NCBI RefSeq assembly: GCF_964253915.1
Contig: NZ_CAXUSG020000006.1
Span: 1 to 64,000 of the forward strand
Source: Metarhizobium sp964253915
GTDB lineage: Bacteria > Pseudomonadota > Alphaproteobacteria > Rhizobiales > Rhizobiaceae
Direction of reading: 5' to 3'
DNA length: 64,000 bases
The notes under the pieces are model-generated. The model made no database searches and was not told where the DNA came from. It saw nothing but the letters and a program-made list of their open reading frames with translations. Position 1 is the stretch's first letter. Each line of letters starts with the position of its first letter. Shown piece after piece: positions 28,632-38,000 of the stretch. Both the position numbers and the translations under genes were made by a program.

Positions 28632-29371
28632 TGAAGGATACACCGCCCGAAACCGGCGCATTTTTCGCCCGCGACCGCAACTGGCACCCGCCGGCACTGA
28701 CGCCGGGCTACAAGACGTCCGTGCTGCGCTCGCCGCAGAGGGCGCTGATTTCGCTCGAAGGCACGACGACGGAGCTGACCGGGCCGGTCTTCGGACACAA
28801 CATGCTCGGCCCCAACGACAACGACCTGATCGTCAACTATGCTAGGCCCGGCGAGATGGCGATCGGCCAGCGCATTCTCGTGCATGGGCGGGTGCTGGAC
28901 GAGCGCAGCCGCGGCGTGCCCGGCGTTCTGGTGGAATTCTGGCAGGCCAATGCCGGCGGTCGCTATCGCCACAAGAAAGAGACCTATCTCGCCGCCATCG
29001 ACCCGAATTTCGGCGGCGTCGGCCGCACGATCACCGACGACGAGGGCGGCTACTGGTTCAAGACCATCCAGCCCGGTGCCTATCCCTGGCCGAACGGCGT
29101 CAACGACTGGCGGCCGGCGCATATCCATTTCTCCGTCTTCGGCCATGGTTTCGCGCAACGGCTGATCACCCAGATGTATTTCGAGGGCGACCCGATGATC
29201 GCCCGGTGTCCCATCGTCAGGACGATCCCCGACCCGCAGGCGATCGAACAGCTGATCGCGCCCCTTGACTGGAATGCCACCGTGCCGATGGACATGCGCG
29301 CCTACAAGTTCGACATTGTTTTACGCGGCCGGCGGTCGACGCTGTTCGAGAACCGCAAGGAGGGCAATTGA
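28628..29371 (+). CDS. pcaH: Protocatechuate 3,4-dioxygenase beta subunit
   Basis: 247 residues. The iron-binding subunit of the intradiol dioxygenase that opens protocatechuate to beta-carboxy-cis,cis-muconate. Ligand candidates are visible: Tyr in GGRYRHK, Tyr in PGAYPWPN, and the two His in PAHIHFSVFG. The length matches PcaH. It overlaps pcaC by 4 bp, and pcaG begins 1 nt after its stop, so the two subunits are made in step. Confidence 0.95.
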   Translation: MMKDTPPETGAFFARDRNWHPPALTPGYKTSVLRSPQRALISLEGTTTELTGPVFGHNMLGPNDNDLIVNYARPGEMAIGQRILVHGRVLDERSRGVPGVLVEFWQANAGGRYRHKKETYLAAIDPNFGGVGRTITDDEGGYWFKTIQPGAYPWPNGVNDWRPAHIHFSVFGHGFAQRLITQMYFEGDPMIARCPIVRTIPDPQAIEQLIAPLDWNATVPMDMRAYKFDIVLRGRRSTLFENRKEGN

Positions 29372-29372
29372 G

Positions 29373-29996
29373 ATGGTTCTGCCGCTCGGCTACCTCAAGG
29401 AAACGCCGTCGCAGACCGCCGGCCCCTATGTGCATATCGGCTGCACCCCGAACTTTTCCGGCATTTCCGGCATCTTCGAAACCGATCTCGGCTCGGGACC
29501 GCTCGCCAACGACCAGGCGCGCGGCGAACGCATCACCATTCGCGGCTTCGTTTATGACGGGCTCGGAAGCCCGCTGAAGGATGCTTTGGTCGAAATCTGG
29601 CAGGCCGATGCCGACGGGCTCTACAACAGCCCGACGGAAACGCGTGGGTCCGCCGATCCCAACTTCCTCGGCTGGGGCCGCCAGCCGGGCGATATGCAGA
29701 CGGGCGAGTTCGTCTTCCACACCATCAAGCCCGGCCGCACACCGTTTCGGCCGAACGATCCGAGGCCGATGGCGCCGCATATCCTCTTCTGGGTCGTGGC
29801 CCGCGGCATCAATATCGGGCTGCAGACGCGCATGTATTTTTCGGATGAAGAGGCCGCAAATGCGGAAGATCCGGTTCTTACCCGCATCGAGCATCGCCAG
29901 CGTGTCCGCACGCTGATCGGCCGGCGCGAGGGGGAGACGGTGCGGTTCGATATCCATCTCCAGGGTGAAAACGAAACCGTCTTCTTCGATATGTAG
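29373..29996 (+). CDS. pcaG: Protocatechuate 3,4-dioxygenase alpha subunit
   Basis: 207 residues. It is the non-iron alpha subunit that completes the active site with PcaH. It starts with LPLGYLKETPSQTAGPYVHI and keeps the dioxygenase fold (LVEIWQADADGLYNSP, HTIKPGRTPF). The iron-ligand histidines are replaced, as expected for PcaG (APHILFWVVARGINIG). The ATG at 29373 is chosen because it follows the pcaH stop directly and matches the family N-terminus. Confidence 0.95.
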   Translation: MVLPLGYLKETPSQTAGPYVHIGCTPNFSGISGIFETDLGSGPLANDQARGERITIRGFVYDGLGSPLKDALVEIWQADADGLYNSPTETRGSADPNFLGWGRQPGDMQTGEFVFHTIKPGRTPFRPNDPRPMAPHILFWVVARGINIGLQTRMYFSDEEAANAEDPVLTRIEHRQRVRTLIGRREGETVRFDIHLQGENETVFFDM

Positions 29997-30018
29997 GCGC
30001 TGGACCGGGGCTGCGATA

Positions 30019-31083
30019 GTGACCGAACTGCTTTCCTCCTTTCTCGATGAGCTTCTTGGCGATGTCGAACTGGCCCGCCTGATCGGCACCACAGCCAATT
30101 GCGCCGCCATGCTGCGCTTCGAACTGGCGCTGGCCCGGGCGGAAGCCGATCATGGCCTGATCCCGCAGGTCGCGGCATCCGAGATATCGGCGGCGGCTGC
30201 GAGCTTCAAGCCGGATCTCGCCCTGCTTCGGCAGGCGACGCTGAAGGATGGCGTCGTCGTTCCGGAATTCGTGCGTCAATTGCGCCTGCATGTCGGAGAA
30301 CCGGCGGGGCGCCACATCCATTTCGGCGCCACCAGCCAGGATGTCATCGACACGGCGCTGGCGCTGAAACTCAAGCCGGTCCTCGCCCTTTTCGACATGC
30401 GGCTGCAGGCGGTGATTGCGCATCTGGATGCCCTCGCAAGCACATTCGGCAAGAACCCGGTGATGGGGCGGACGCGCATGCAGGCGGCAATCCCGATCAC
30501 CGCCGCGGACAGGATCGCGGTATGGCGCGACTTGATCATGAGGGCAAAAGGCCAGCTTGAGGACGTTTGCCGGCAGAACCTCATCGTCAGCCTTGCAGGG
30601 CCGGCCGGCACGGCGGAAAAATTCGGCGGCAGCATATCCGGCGTGCGACAAGGCCTCGCCTCGGCCCTAGAGCTTTCGGTGCCCGACTACGTGCCGCATG
30701 CCGCCCGCGACCGGATCGCCGGCCTCGGCAACTGGCTGAGCCAGGTGACCGGCGCCCTCGGCAAGGTCGGCCAGGATATTGCACTGATGGCACAGAACGA
30801 GATTGCAGAGGTGGTTATCGAAGGCGCCGGCGGTTCATCAGCCATGGCGCACAAACAGAACCCAGTCCGTGCCGAAGTCCTCGTGACGCTTGCCCGGTTC
30901 AATGCCGTGCAGCTCTCCGGCCTGCATCAGGCGCTGGTTCACGAGCAGGAACGCTCCGGCGCCGCCTGGACGCTCGAATGGATGATCCTGCCTCAGATGC
31001 TGAATGCAACGGGAACCGCCCTGCTGCACGCGCAAAACCTGCTGGCTTCGATCACGAGACTAGGGACGGTAGAGCCGGACTGA
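30019..31083 (+). CDS. pcaB: 3-carboxy-cis,cis-muconate cycloisomerase
   Basis: 354 residues of the fumarase/aspartase superfamily. It converts beta-carboxy-cis,cis-muconate to gamma-carboxymuconolactone. The superfamily signature is GSSAMAHKQNPVRAEV (about residues 273-288), and HFGATSQDVIDTALALKL supplies the second conserved region. It starts with GTG about 22 nt after pcaG and is the last gene of pcaDCHGB. It is shorter than the roughly 450-residue Pseudomonas form but matches rhizobial PcaB in size. Confidence 0.93.
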   Translation: MTELLSSFLDELLGDVELARLIGTTANCAAMLRFELALARAEADHGLIPQVAASEISAAAASFKPDLALLRQATLKDGVVVPEFVRQLRLHVGEPAGRHIHFGATSQDVIDTALALKLKPVLALFDMRLQAVIAHLDALASTFGKNPVMGRTRMQAAIPITAADRIAVWRDLIMRAKGQLEDVCRQNLIVSLAGPAGTAEKFGGSISGVRQGLASALELSVPDYVPHAARDRIAGLGNWLSQVTGALGKVGQDIALMAQNEIAEVVIEGAGGSSAMAHKQNPVRAEVLVTLARFNAVQLSGLHQALVHEQERSGAAWTLEWMILPQMLNATGTALLHAQNLLASITRLGTVEPD

Positions 31084-31084
31084 C

Positions 31085-31114
31085 GCACCGGCGCCAGTCC
31101 GCTTGCGCCGGTGC
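31085..31114. terminator. Stem-loop between convergent pcaB and kynA
   Basis: GCACCGGCGC (31085-31094) pairs with GCGCCGGTGC (31105-31114), a perfect 10-bp stem with a 10-nt loop, directly after the pcaB stop. It could end both convergent transcripts. No U-run follows on either strand, so it is an unproven terminator. Confidence 0.45.
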
Positions 31115-31166
31115 CAGACCTATTACTGCACCGGCCGTAGCGCCGCCAAACTCGAGCCTTTCCGGC

Positions 31167-31997
31167 TCAGAGGACGGTGCGAACCTTCCACAATTCCGGG
31201 AACAGTTCCACCTCGAGCATGCGCCGGAGGTAAGAAACGCCGGCCGTGCCGCCGGTGCCGCGCTTCAGGCCGATGATGCGCTCCACGGTCGTGACGTGGT
31301 TGAAGCGCCAGCGGCGGAAATAATCCTCGAAGTCGATCAGCTTTTCAGCCAGTTCGTAGAGCGACCAGTATTTTGACGGCTCGCGATAAACGTCCCGCCA
31401 GGCAAATAGTACCGCCTCGCTTTCCGCCCGCGTTGACCGTGTGTCGGCTGCGGCCTCGTTGCCAATGTCGAAACCGTTGCGGCCGAGCAGCAGGATAGCC
31501 TCCTGGTAGAGGCTCGGTGCCTTGAGAATGTCTTCGAGCTTTTCGCTGATGCCGGCGTCGTGCTCGTGCGGCTTCATCATCACCGGGTTGCGGTTGCCGG
31601 CCAGGAACTCGATAGCGCGGTACTGCCAGGACTGGAAGCCAGAGGATTGCCCCAGCGCATCGCGAAACAGGGTGTACTCGCTGGGCGTCATCGTCCGCAG
31701 CACATCCCAGGCGCTATTCAGCTGCTCGAAAATGCGGGCGACGCGGGTCAGCATCTTGAAGGCCGGCTGCAAGTCGTCGTTGCGAATCGCCTCGCAGGCG
31801 GCGCGGATTTCGTGGATGGCGAGCTTCATCCACAGTTCCGACGTCTGATGCTGAATGATGAACAGCGGTTCGTCATGGGCGCTGGAGAGCGGCGCCTGGG
31901 CATTCAGCACCAGTTCGAGCTTCAGATAGTTCGAATAGGACATCTTGTCGCGAAAGTTCAGCTCGGCGCCATCCGGCGACAGGTCTTTGCTCGTCAT
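31167..31997 (-). CDS. kynA: Tryptophan 2,3-dioxygenase
   Basis: 276 residues. Haem enzyme that opens the indole ring of tryptophan to N-formylkynurenine. Family segments are MSYSNYLKLELVLNAQ, DEPLFIIQHQTSELWMKL, GFQSWQYRAIEFLAGNRN and RWRFNHVTTVERIIGLKRGTGGT read in part; the His in FNHVTTVERI is the expected haem ligand. It is the last gene of a three-gene leftward operon, overlapping kynU by 4 bp. The length is normal for the bacterial enzyme. Confidence 0.95.
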   Translation of the reverse strand: MTSKDLSPDGAELNFRDKMSYSNYLKLELVLNAQAPLSSAHDEPLFIIQHQTSELWMKLAIHEIRAACEAIRNDDLQPAFKMLTRVARIFEQLNSAWDVLRTMTPSEYTLFRDALGQSSGFQSWQYRAIEFLAGNRNPVMMKPHEHDAGISEKLEDILKAPSLYQEAILLLGRNGFDIGNEAAADTRSTRAESEAVLFAWRDVYREPSKYWSLYELAEKLIDFEDYFRRWRFNHVTTVERIIGLKRGTGGTAGVSYLRRMLEVELFPELWKVRTVL

Positions 31998-33190
31998 GTG
32001 ACCTTGCTCTTCTTCAGGAATTCCGGGCGATCCCAGAGCTTTTCCTTGATGATCTTTTCCAGCACCTCGGCCGCAGCAACCGTTTCTTCAAACCCGATGT
32101 AAAGCGGCGTGAAACCGAAACGGATGATATCGGGAGCACGGAAATCGCCGATGACATTGTTGGCGATCAGTGCCTGCATCACCGCGTAACCCTGCGGATG
32201 GCGGAAGGAAACCTGCGAACCGCGCCGGCTGCCGTCGCGCGGCGACGCCAGGACGAGATCGGGGCAGCGCGCTTCCACTTCCTTGATGAACAGGTCGCAG
32301 AGCGCAATCGAGCGTTCGCGCACGACATGGATATCAACGCCATCCCAGGCCGAAAGCCCGGCATCCAGCGCCGTCATCGACAGGATCGGCGGCGTGCCGG
32401 CCCGCATCCGGTCGATGGACGGACCGGGACGGTAATCGAGGTCGAAGAGGAACGGCGCTTCGTGGCCGAGCCAGCCGGAGAGCGACGGGCGGATCTTTTC
32501 CTGCAGTTCCGGTCGCACATAGATGAAGGCCGGTGCACCCGGACCGCCGTTCAGATATTTGTAACCGCAACCGATGGCAAAATCGGCACCGGCACCGAAA
32601 AGATCGACCGGCAAAGCGCCGGCGGAGTGGGCGAGATCCCAGATGGTGACGACGCCGGCGGTCTTCGCCTTGGCGGTCAGCGCCTTCATATCGTGCAGGC
32701 GGCCGGTGGCGTAATCGACTTCCGTCAGCATCAGCACCGCCACGCTCTCGTCGATGGCCGCCTCCACCTCTTCCGGCGCCACGACCTTCAGCTTGTGGCC
32801 CTTGTCGAGCGTGCGGATCACGCCGTCGGCGATATAGAGATCGCTGGGGAAATTGCCGCTGTCGGAGAGGATCACTTTGCGCTCGCCGGTGAGCGACAGC
32901 GCCGCCGTCAGCGCCTTGAACAGGTTGACCGAGGTCGAGTCGGCGGCGATCACCGATCCCTCGGGCGCGCCGACCAGCGTGCCGATCTTGTTGCCGATGC
33001 GCGCCGGCAAGTCGATCCAGCCGGCCGTGTTCCAGGCGCGGATCAGCTGGCCGCCCCAATTGTCCGCAACTTCCCGCGCCAGCCGCTCCTTGGCCGCCTT
33101 GGCAAGCGGGCCGAGCGAATTGCCGTCGAGATAGATGACGCCTTCGGGGATCTCGAAGAGCGCCTTTGTCCTTTCGAAAAGGTCGGTCAT
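31994..33190 (-). CDS. kynU: Kynureninase
   Basis: 398 residues, fold-type I PLP enzyme. It cleaves kynurenine to anthranilate and alanine. The PLP lysine lies in AIGCGYKYLNGGPGAPAF (about residue 220), and YLDGNSLGPLAKAAKERL is the usual N-terminal segment. It overlaps both neighbours by 4 bp, showing tight coupling of the pathway. With KynA and the CoA ligase it carries tryptophan to 2-aminobenzoyl-CoA, except that no standard kynurenine formamidase (KynB) sits in the operon. Confidence 0.95.
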   Translation of the reverse strand: MTDLFERTKALFEIPEGVIYLDGNSLGPLAKAAKERLAREVADNWGGQLIRAWNTAGWIDLPARIGNKIGTLVGAPEGSVIAADSTSVNLFKALTAALSLTGERKVILSDSGNFPSDLYIADGVIRTLDKGHKLKVVAPEEVEAAIDESVAVLMLTEVDYATGRLHDMKALTAKAKTAGVVTIWDLAHSAGALPVDLFGAGADFAIGCGYKYLNGGPGAPAFIYVRPELQEKIRPSLSGWLGHEAPFLFDLDYRPGPSIDRMRAGTPPILSMTALDAGLSAWDGVDIHVVRERSIALCDLFIKEVEARCPDLVLASPRDGSRRGSQVSFRHPQGYAVMQALIANNVIGDFRAPDIIRFGFTPLYIGFEETVAAAEVLEKIIKEKLWDRPEFLKKSKVT

Positions 33191-34815
33191 TGGACTCTGC
33201 TGCTGTTTCTCAGTTGGAACCGTTGGATCTTGCCCGTCTCCGTCTTCGGCAGGCTGTCGACGAAGCGGATGGAGCGCGGATATTTGTAGGGAGCAATCGT
33301 CGCCTTGACGTGATTCTGCAAGGCCACGGTCATCACCTCGTCGCCATTCTTGCCCTTGGCCAGCACGACGTAAGCCGCGACGATCTGGCCGCGCTCCTCA
33401 TCCGCCACGCCGATAACGGCGCATTCGGCCACGTCGTCATGGGCGAGCAGTGCTGCCTCGACCTCCGGTCCGGCAATGTTGTAGCCGGCGGAAACGATCA
33501 TGTCGTCGGCGCGTGCGGCAAAGTGGAAACGGCCGTCCTCGTCCTGATAGAAAGCGTCGCCGGTGATGTTCCAGCCGGCCTTCACATATTCGCGCTGGCG
33601 GGCATCCGCCATGTAACGGCAGCCGACGGGGCCGCGCACGGCGAGCTTGCCGATCGTGCCGCGCGGCACTTCGTTCATCTCCTCGTCGACGATTTTGGCC
33701 TGGTAGCCGGTCAAAGGCCTGCCGGTGGAACCCGGCGCCCGGTCGTCGAGACGATTGGAGATGAAGATATGCAGCATCTCGGTGGCGCCGATGCCGTCGA
33801 GGATCGGCTTGCCGGTCTTGGCTTCCCACAATTCGTAAACCGGCGCCGGCAGCGTCTCGCCGGCCGACACCGCGATGCGCAGCGACGAAAGATCGGCGCC
33901 GGCATCCATCGCCGCCAGCATGGCGCGGTAGGCGGTGGGCGCGGTGAAGCTGATCGTCGCCTTGTAGGTCTCGATGATCTTGACCATGTTCGGTGGCGTT
34001 GCGCTTTCCAGCAATGCGGCGGCGGCGCCGAAACGCAGCGGGAAGATCGCCAACCCGCCGAGGCCGAAGGTAAAGGCGATCGGCGGCGAGCCGACGAACA
34101 CGTCCTCCGGCGTCACCTTCAGCACTTCCTTGGCATAGGCGTCGGCGATGATCAGCAGGTCGCGGTGGAAATGCATCGTCGCCTTCGGCACGCCCGTGGT
34201 GCCCGACGTGAAGCCCAAAAGAGCAACGTCGTCGCGCCCGGTCTTCACCGCGTCGAACTTCACCGGCTTGTCGAGAGCGATGCGGTCGAGTTCCGCATCA
34301 TGGTTGGCCGTGCCGTCGAAGCCGATCACCTGCTTGAGGAAATCGCTGTCCTTGGCGCAGGCGACAAGCTCGTCGATGATGCGCGTATCACAGAGCGCGA
34401 TGGAGATTTCCGCCTTATCGACGATCTTCTTGAGTTCGCCGGCCCGCAGCATCGGCATCGTATTGACGACGACGGCGCCGACCTTGGTGGCCGCCAGCCA
34501 GCAGGCGATCATCGCCGGATTGTTGGCGGAGCGGATCAGCACGCGGTTGCCCGGCTTTACGCCATATTCCTCGACCAGCGCGTGAGCGAGGCGGTTGCTC
34601 CAGTCGGTGAGTTCCTTGTAGGTGCGCCGCCGGCCGTTGCCGATCAGCGCCGTATGGTCGCCAAAACCCTTTTCCACCATGCGGTCGGTCAGCTCGACCG
34701 CGGCATTGAGATGATCGGGATATTGGAAATCGCCCATCACGAATTCAGGCCATTCCTCCCGAGGCGGCAGGTTGTCACGCGTAAAAGTGTCGATATGTGC
34801 GGAAGGGCTCAACAT
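33187..34815 (-). CDS. 2-aminobenzoate-CoA ligase (benzoate-CoA ligase family)
   Basis: 542-residue acyl-AMP-forming ligase. The ATP-binding P-loop is LLGFTSGTTGVPKATMHFHRD, whose middle SGTTGVPK is diagnostic; GRFHFAARADDMIVSAGYNI and the late KTETGKIQRF give the remaining motifs with the catalytic Lys. The position upstream of kynU and kynA strongly suggests anthranilate as substrate, giving 2-aminobenzoyl-CoA. Related ligases act on benzoate or other aryl acids, so specificity is an inference from context. No 2-aminobenzoyl-CoA monooxygenase/reductase is seen in this window. Confidence 0.85.
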   Translation of the reverse strand: MLSPSAHIDTFTRDNLPPREEWPEFVMGDFQYPDHLNAAVELTDRMVEKGFGDHTALIGNGRRRTYKELTDWSNRLAHALVEEYGVKPGNRVLIRSANNPAMIACWLAATKVGAVVVNTMPMLRAGELKKIVDKAEISIALCDTRIIDELVACAKDSDFLKQVIGFDGTANHDAELDRIALDKPVKFDAVKTGRDDVALLGFTSGTTGVPKATMHFHRDLLIIADAYAKEVLKVTPEDVFVGSPPIAFTFGLGGLAIFPLRFGAAAALLESATPPNMVKIIETYKATISFTAPTAYRAMLAAMDAGADLSSLRIAVSAGETLPAPVYELWEAKTGKPILDGIGATEMLHIFISNRLDDRAPGSTGRPLTGYQAKIVDEEMNEVPRGTIGKLAVRGPVGCRYMADARQREYVKAGWNITGDAFYQDEDGRFHFAARADDMIVSAGYNIAGPEVEAALLAHDDVAECAVIGVADEERGQIVAAYVVLAKGKNGDEVMTVALQNHVKATIAPYKYPRSIRFVDSLPKTETGKIQRFQLRNSSRVQ

Positions 34816-34946
34816 CGTATCTGTTTCCCTTTGTCTTATGTTCCCTGACTCAGACGTTACACCAGCCGCAATCTATTTCAAGTTTAAAATATCTCGATGC
34901 ACGGATGCCCCCGAATGGGGGTAGGGGCGTGGCGCCCCATCCCTGC

Positions 34947-36551
34947 CTAAGCCAGGTACCGGTTGAAAACGTTGCGCGTCACCGCCTCCACGCCGGCATC
35001 GCCGCGGATGAGGCCCGCGACCCATTCGCAGCTTCCGGCATGAAACACCTCGCCCTTGCCTCTGGGAAAGTTGACGATCATACCGCTGCCGCGCTTGGCG
35101 CGGTCCACCGCGTCCGGGCCGGTATCGCCATACAGGATTTCGGCGATGAACACCGCATCCTCATTGTTGAGGAACACGTCGCCGGCCTTGACGGCCTCGC
35201 CCTCCTCGACATTGCAGGCGAGGCCGAGCGCCAGGATCGACAGGCCTTCCGGCACCTGTTCCTCGCCGGAAGGATAGGGCAGGCCGCCCTTGATGACATA
35301 GTCGAGCCCATCGACCTCATAGCCGAAGGCATGCGAGGCAGCGCCCAGCACGTCGCCGTAACCATAACCGGTGCCAGCAAAGGCCCAGTGTTCGGGGCGG
35401 TAGATCGGAAAGCCCCGCGCGCCGCGGGCAACGGCGCCGCCCCAGCCGGTATACATGCCGCGCGTGGCGTTCAGCCCGAAGGTCAGGGCGCCCGGCCGGC
35501 CGATTTCCGCCGCTTCCCAGCTCGTGGTGGCGAAACGGGCGTTCTCGGTGCCGTAGACGGGATCTTCCTTGCGGGCGCGGTATTTGTAGCAGATCTGCCG
35601 ACGACCCTCGCCCTCCAGGCGGATCTGCCACATGAAATTTCCGGCATAACGCGCCACATGCCCGCCCGCCTCGACATAGGCATCGACGGCGTCCCGCATC
35701 TGCCAGCTCCAGTATTCGTCATGCCCGGCGAAGACGAGGCAGGAATAGCTGTCGATGATTTCGGGCCGGTACTGCAGATCTGTCTGGGCGATGATGTCGA
35801 CCGCATACCCTTGGCGTTCCATCCAATGGAAGAAATGCCGGTCGTAGCTGGCCCAGCCGGAGGAAGCGTATTTCTTGCTGTGGCCGGTCCGCCATGCCCA
35901 TTCCATATGCGGATAACGCGGCGGCGCCAGCAGGCCGGGCACATGGTCGAGCGCCACCCGTGGTGCATCCGGCGGCAGGCTGGCGAAACCGCGACAGAAC
36001 GGCCTGTCGGCATTGACGATGGGCGAGAACTGGTTGCGCTCCGGCCCGCTGATGCCTTCGTAAAAATTCGAGCCGCCCCAGTCGTTATAGGCCATCCAGG
36101 TGCAGGTCGGCGGCACGAAGAGCACGCGGCCACGGCCGTTTCCCGGCGCCGGGCGAACGATCAGGATGGTTTCCGCCGTCAGCCGGGAGTTTTCCTCCGA
36201 CCACAGCATCAGCTTGTAGCCGCCGGACGGCCAGCCGGCCTCGACGGTAAAGCTGAAACAGACCGGCCAGCCGCAGCCTTCGGCGGAACATTGGTCGGGC
36301 GTCTCGTAGGCGGCGCCTTCGATGTTTCCCTTCTGCCAGACCGTTACCGGCACAAGACCATCGCGGACAAGCGTGGCGCGAAAACGTTTCGCCGTGGTGT
36401 TGACGTGGACGGAAACCGTTTCACCTGCGCCGTAAGAATGCCGGTCGGCATAGGCCCAGAGGAACGGCGTGCCCGGCGGCAGGTTGGCCGGCGATTCGAA
36501 ATAGCGGCCGAAAACGGCTTGGTAATGCGCGGCGGTCGAAGGACTGCTCAT
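34947..36551 (-). CDS. N,N-dimethylformamidase beta subunit-like protein
   Basis: 534 residues, similar to the C-terminal domain of the N,N-dimethylformamidase large subunit (about 760 residues), so it lacks the large subunit's N-terminal part. Notable segments are FLWAYADRHSYGAGETVS, TWMAYNDWGGSNFYEG and VFAGHDEYWSWQMRDAV. The characterised enzyme uses a mononuclear iron held by two tyrosines and a glutamate; the Glu in GHDEYW is the likely counterpart here. No small-subunit gene is adjacent. Its start overlaps the stop of a class III aminotransferase by 4 bp, so the two probably act on one amide or amine compound, which I cannot name. Confidence 0.65.
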   Translation of the reverse strand: MSSPSTAAHYQAVFGRYFESPANLPPGTPFLWAYADRHSYGAGETVSVHVNTTAKRFRATLVRDGLVPVTVWQKGNIEGAAYETPDQCSAEGCGWPVCFSFTVEAGWPSGGYKLMLWSEENSRLTAETILIVRPAPGNGRGRVLFVPPTCTWMAYNDWGGSNFYEGISGPERNQFSPIVNADRPFCRGFASLPPDAPRVALDHVPGLLAPPRYPHMEWAWRTGHSKKYASSGWASYDRHFFHWMERQGYAVDIIAQTDLQYRPEIIDSYSCLVFAGHDEYWSWQMRDAVDAYVEAGGHVARYAGNFMWQIRLEGEGRRQICYKYRARKEDPVYGTENARFATTSWEAAEIGRPGALTFGLNATRGMYTGWGGAVARGARGFPIYRPEHWAFAGTGYGYGDVLGAASHAFGYEVDGLDYVIKGGLPYPSGEEQVPEGLSILALGLACNVEEGEAVKAGDVFLNNEDAVFIAEILYGDTGPDAVDRAKRGSGMIVNFPRGKGEVFHAGSCEWVAGLIRGDAGVEAVTRNVFNRYLA

Positions 36552-37903
36552 GCCAGCGTTTCCCCCTTGCGGGCGGCATGAACCGAATCCTTCACCGCAA
36601 CAGTGAGCTTCGACAGGATTTCGGCCAGTTCTTCCTCGCTGGCATTGTAGGGCGGCGCCAGGATGACGGTATCGCCCGCCGTGCCGCCGACATTGCCGGT
36701 GCAGGGATAGCAGATCAGCCCGGCCTCGAAGGCGCGCCGGCCGATATCCGCATGGACGGAGAGATTGGGCCGGAACGGCGCCTTGCTTTCAGGATCTGAG
36801 ACGATCTCCAGCCCGATAAAATAACCGCGCCCCCTGACATCGCCAACTTCAGGCACATCCGCGAAGGCTTTCCGCAACTCACCCCGGAATGCCTCGCCCC
36901 GCGCCAAAACATGATCGAGCAGCCCGTCGCGGCTGATGATTTTCTGGACGGCGACGGCGGCCGCACAGGCGGCGGTGTGGCCGGTGAAGGTATGGCCGGT
37001 CTGGGCACCGCCATGGGCATCGACCAGCGTCCGGTGAACGGCATCGCTGTAAAGCGCAGCACCCAGCGGCACGTAACCGGCGGCCAATCCTTTAGCGACG
37101 CTCATGATATCCGGCACCACGCCATCCTGCTCCAGCGCCCGCCAGGTGCCGGTGCGCCCGGAGCCACACATCACCTCGTCGCCGATGATCAGCACGCCGT
37201 GGCGCCGGCATACGGCTTCCACGGCCTTCGCATACCCCTCCGGCGCTGGCACGACGCCACCGGCAGCGCCGACGACCGGTTCGAAGATGAAGGCCGCCAC
37301 CTTTTCGGGGCCGACTTTCAGGATCTCGTCCTCCAGCTCTTTCGCCAGGAACGCCGCCAGATCGCCAGCCGCCACACCGTCCGGTGGACGGTAGGCATTG
37401 GCGGCGGAGACAAAGGAGACATCCAGCAGGCTGCCCTCGAAGGAGGCGCGGCGCGTCTTGAAATCGGAGACAGACAAGGCGCCCAGCGTGTTGCCGTGCC
37501 AGGAGCGCCGGCGAGCGATGAAGCGGCGGCGGCTCATCTCGCCGCGGGCGGCGTGATATTGCAGGGCGATCTTCAGGCAGGATTCCACCGCCTCGGACCC
37601 GCTCGTCACGTAGACAGCATTGGGGAAATGCCCGTCTGTCCGGTCGGTGATGATATCGGTCAGTTCCTCCACGGCGTCGCTGGAGAAGAGGTAACGATAG
37701 GCATGGGCGATCTTGCCCATCTGCTCGGCGACGGCGGCATTGACCTCCGGATGGGCGTGGCCGAGACAATAGACCGCCGGGCCGCCCGAGCCATCGAGAT
37801 AACGGTTGCCATCGATATCGAAGAGGTAGCTGCCGCGAGCGTAAGCGATCTTCGGGAGGTAATCGACACCATAGCTGCTGCCGGTACTGGTGGGCTTGGA
37901 CAT
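36548..37903 (-). CDS. Class III (omega-type) aminotransferase
   Basis: About 451 residues. PLP-dependent class III aminotransferase. The cofactor lysine is in SVAKGLAAGYVPLGAAL, with the preceding IIGDEVMCGSGRTG and the phosphate-binding TSGSEAVESCLK. The start ATG at 37903 follows GGAGGAAAA; an upstream reading adds 13 weak residues. The members of this family transfer amino groups from diamines, omega-amino acids or taurine-like compounds, and I cannot pick one. It is coupled by a 4-bp overlap to the dimethylformamidase-like gene. A strong hairpin separates it from the ABC transporter operon upstream. Confidence 0.85.
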   Translation of the reverse strand: MSKPTSTGSSYGVDYLPKIAYARGSYLFDIDGNRYLDGSGGPAVYCLGHAHPEVNAAVAEQMGKIAHAYRYLFSSDAVEELTDIITDRTDGHFPNAVYVTSGSEAVESCLKIALQYHAARGEMSRRRFIARRRSWHGNTLGALSVSDFKTRRASFEGSLLDVSFVSAANAYRPPDGVAAGDLAAFLAKELEDEILKVGPEKVAAFIFEPVVGAAGGVVPAPEGYAKAVEAVCRRHGVLIIGDEVMCGSGRTGTWRALEQDGVVPDIMSVAKGLAAGYVPLGAALYSDAVHRTLVDAHGGAQTGHTFTGHTAACAAAVAVQKIISRDGLLDHVLARGEAFRGELRKAFADVPEVGDVRGRGYFIGLEIVSDPESKAPFRPNLSVHADIGRRAFEAGLICYPCTGNVGGTAGDTVILAPPYNASEEELAEILSKLTVAVKDSVHAARKGETLA

Positions 37904-38000
37904 GCTGCGGTTTTCCTCCTTTTTTGCGCCGGTGAGGGTCACAAAGCCCGCCCCTTATGCGCAGAATCTCGTCATGGTTCCGGACATGACCATGAAAACG

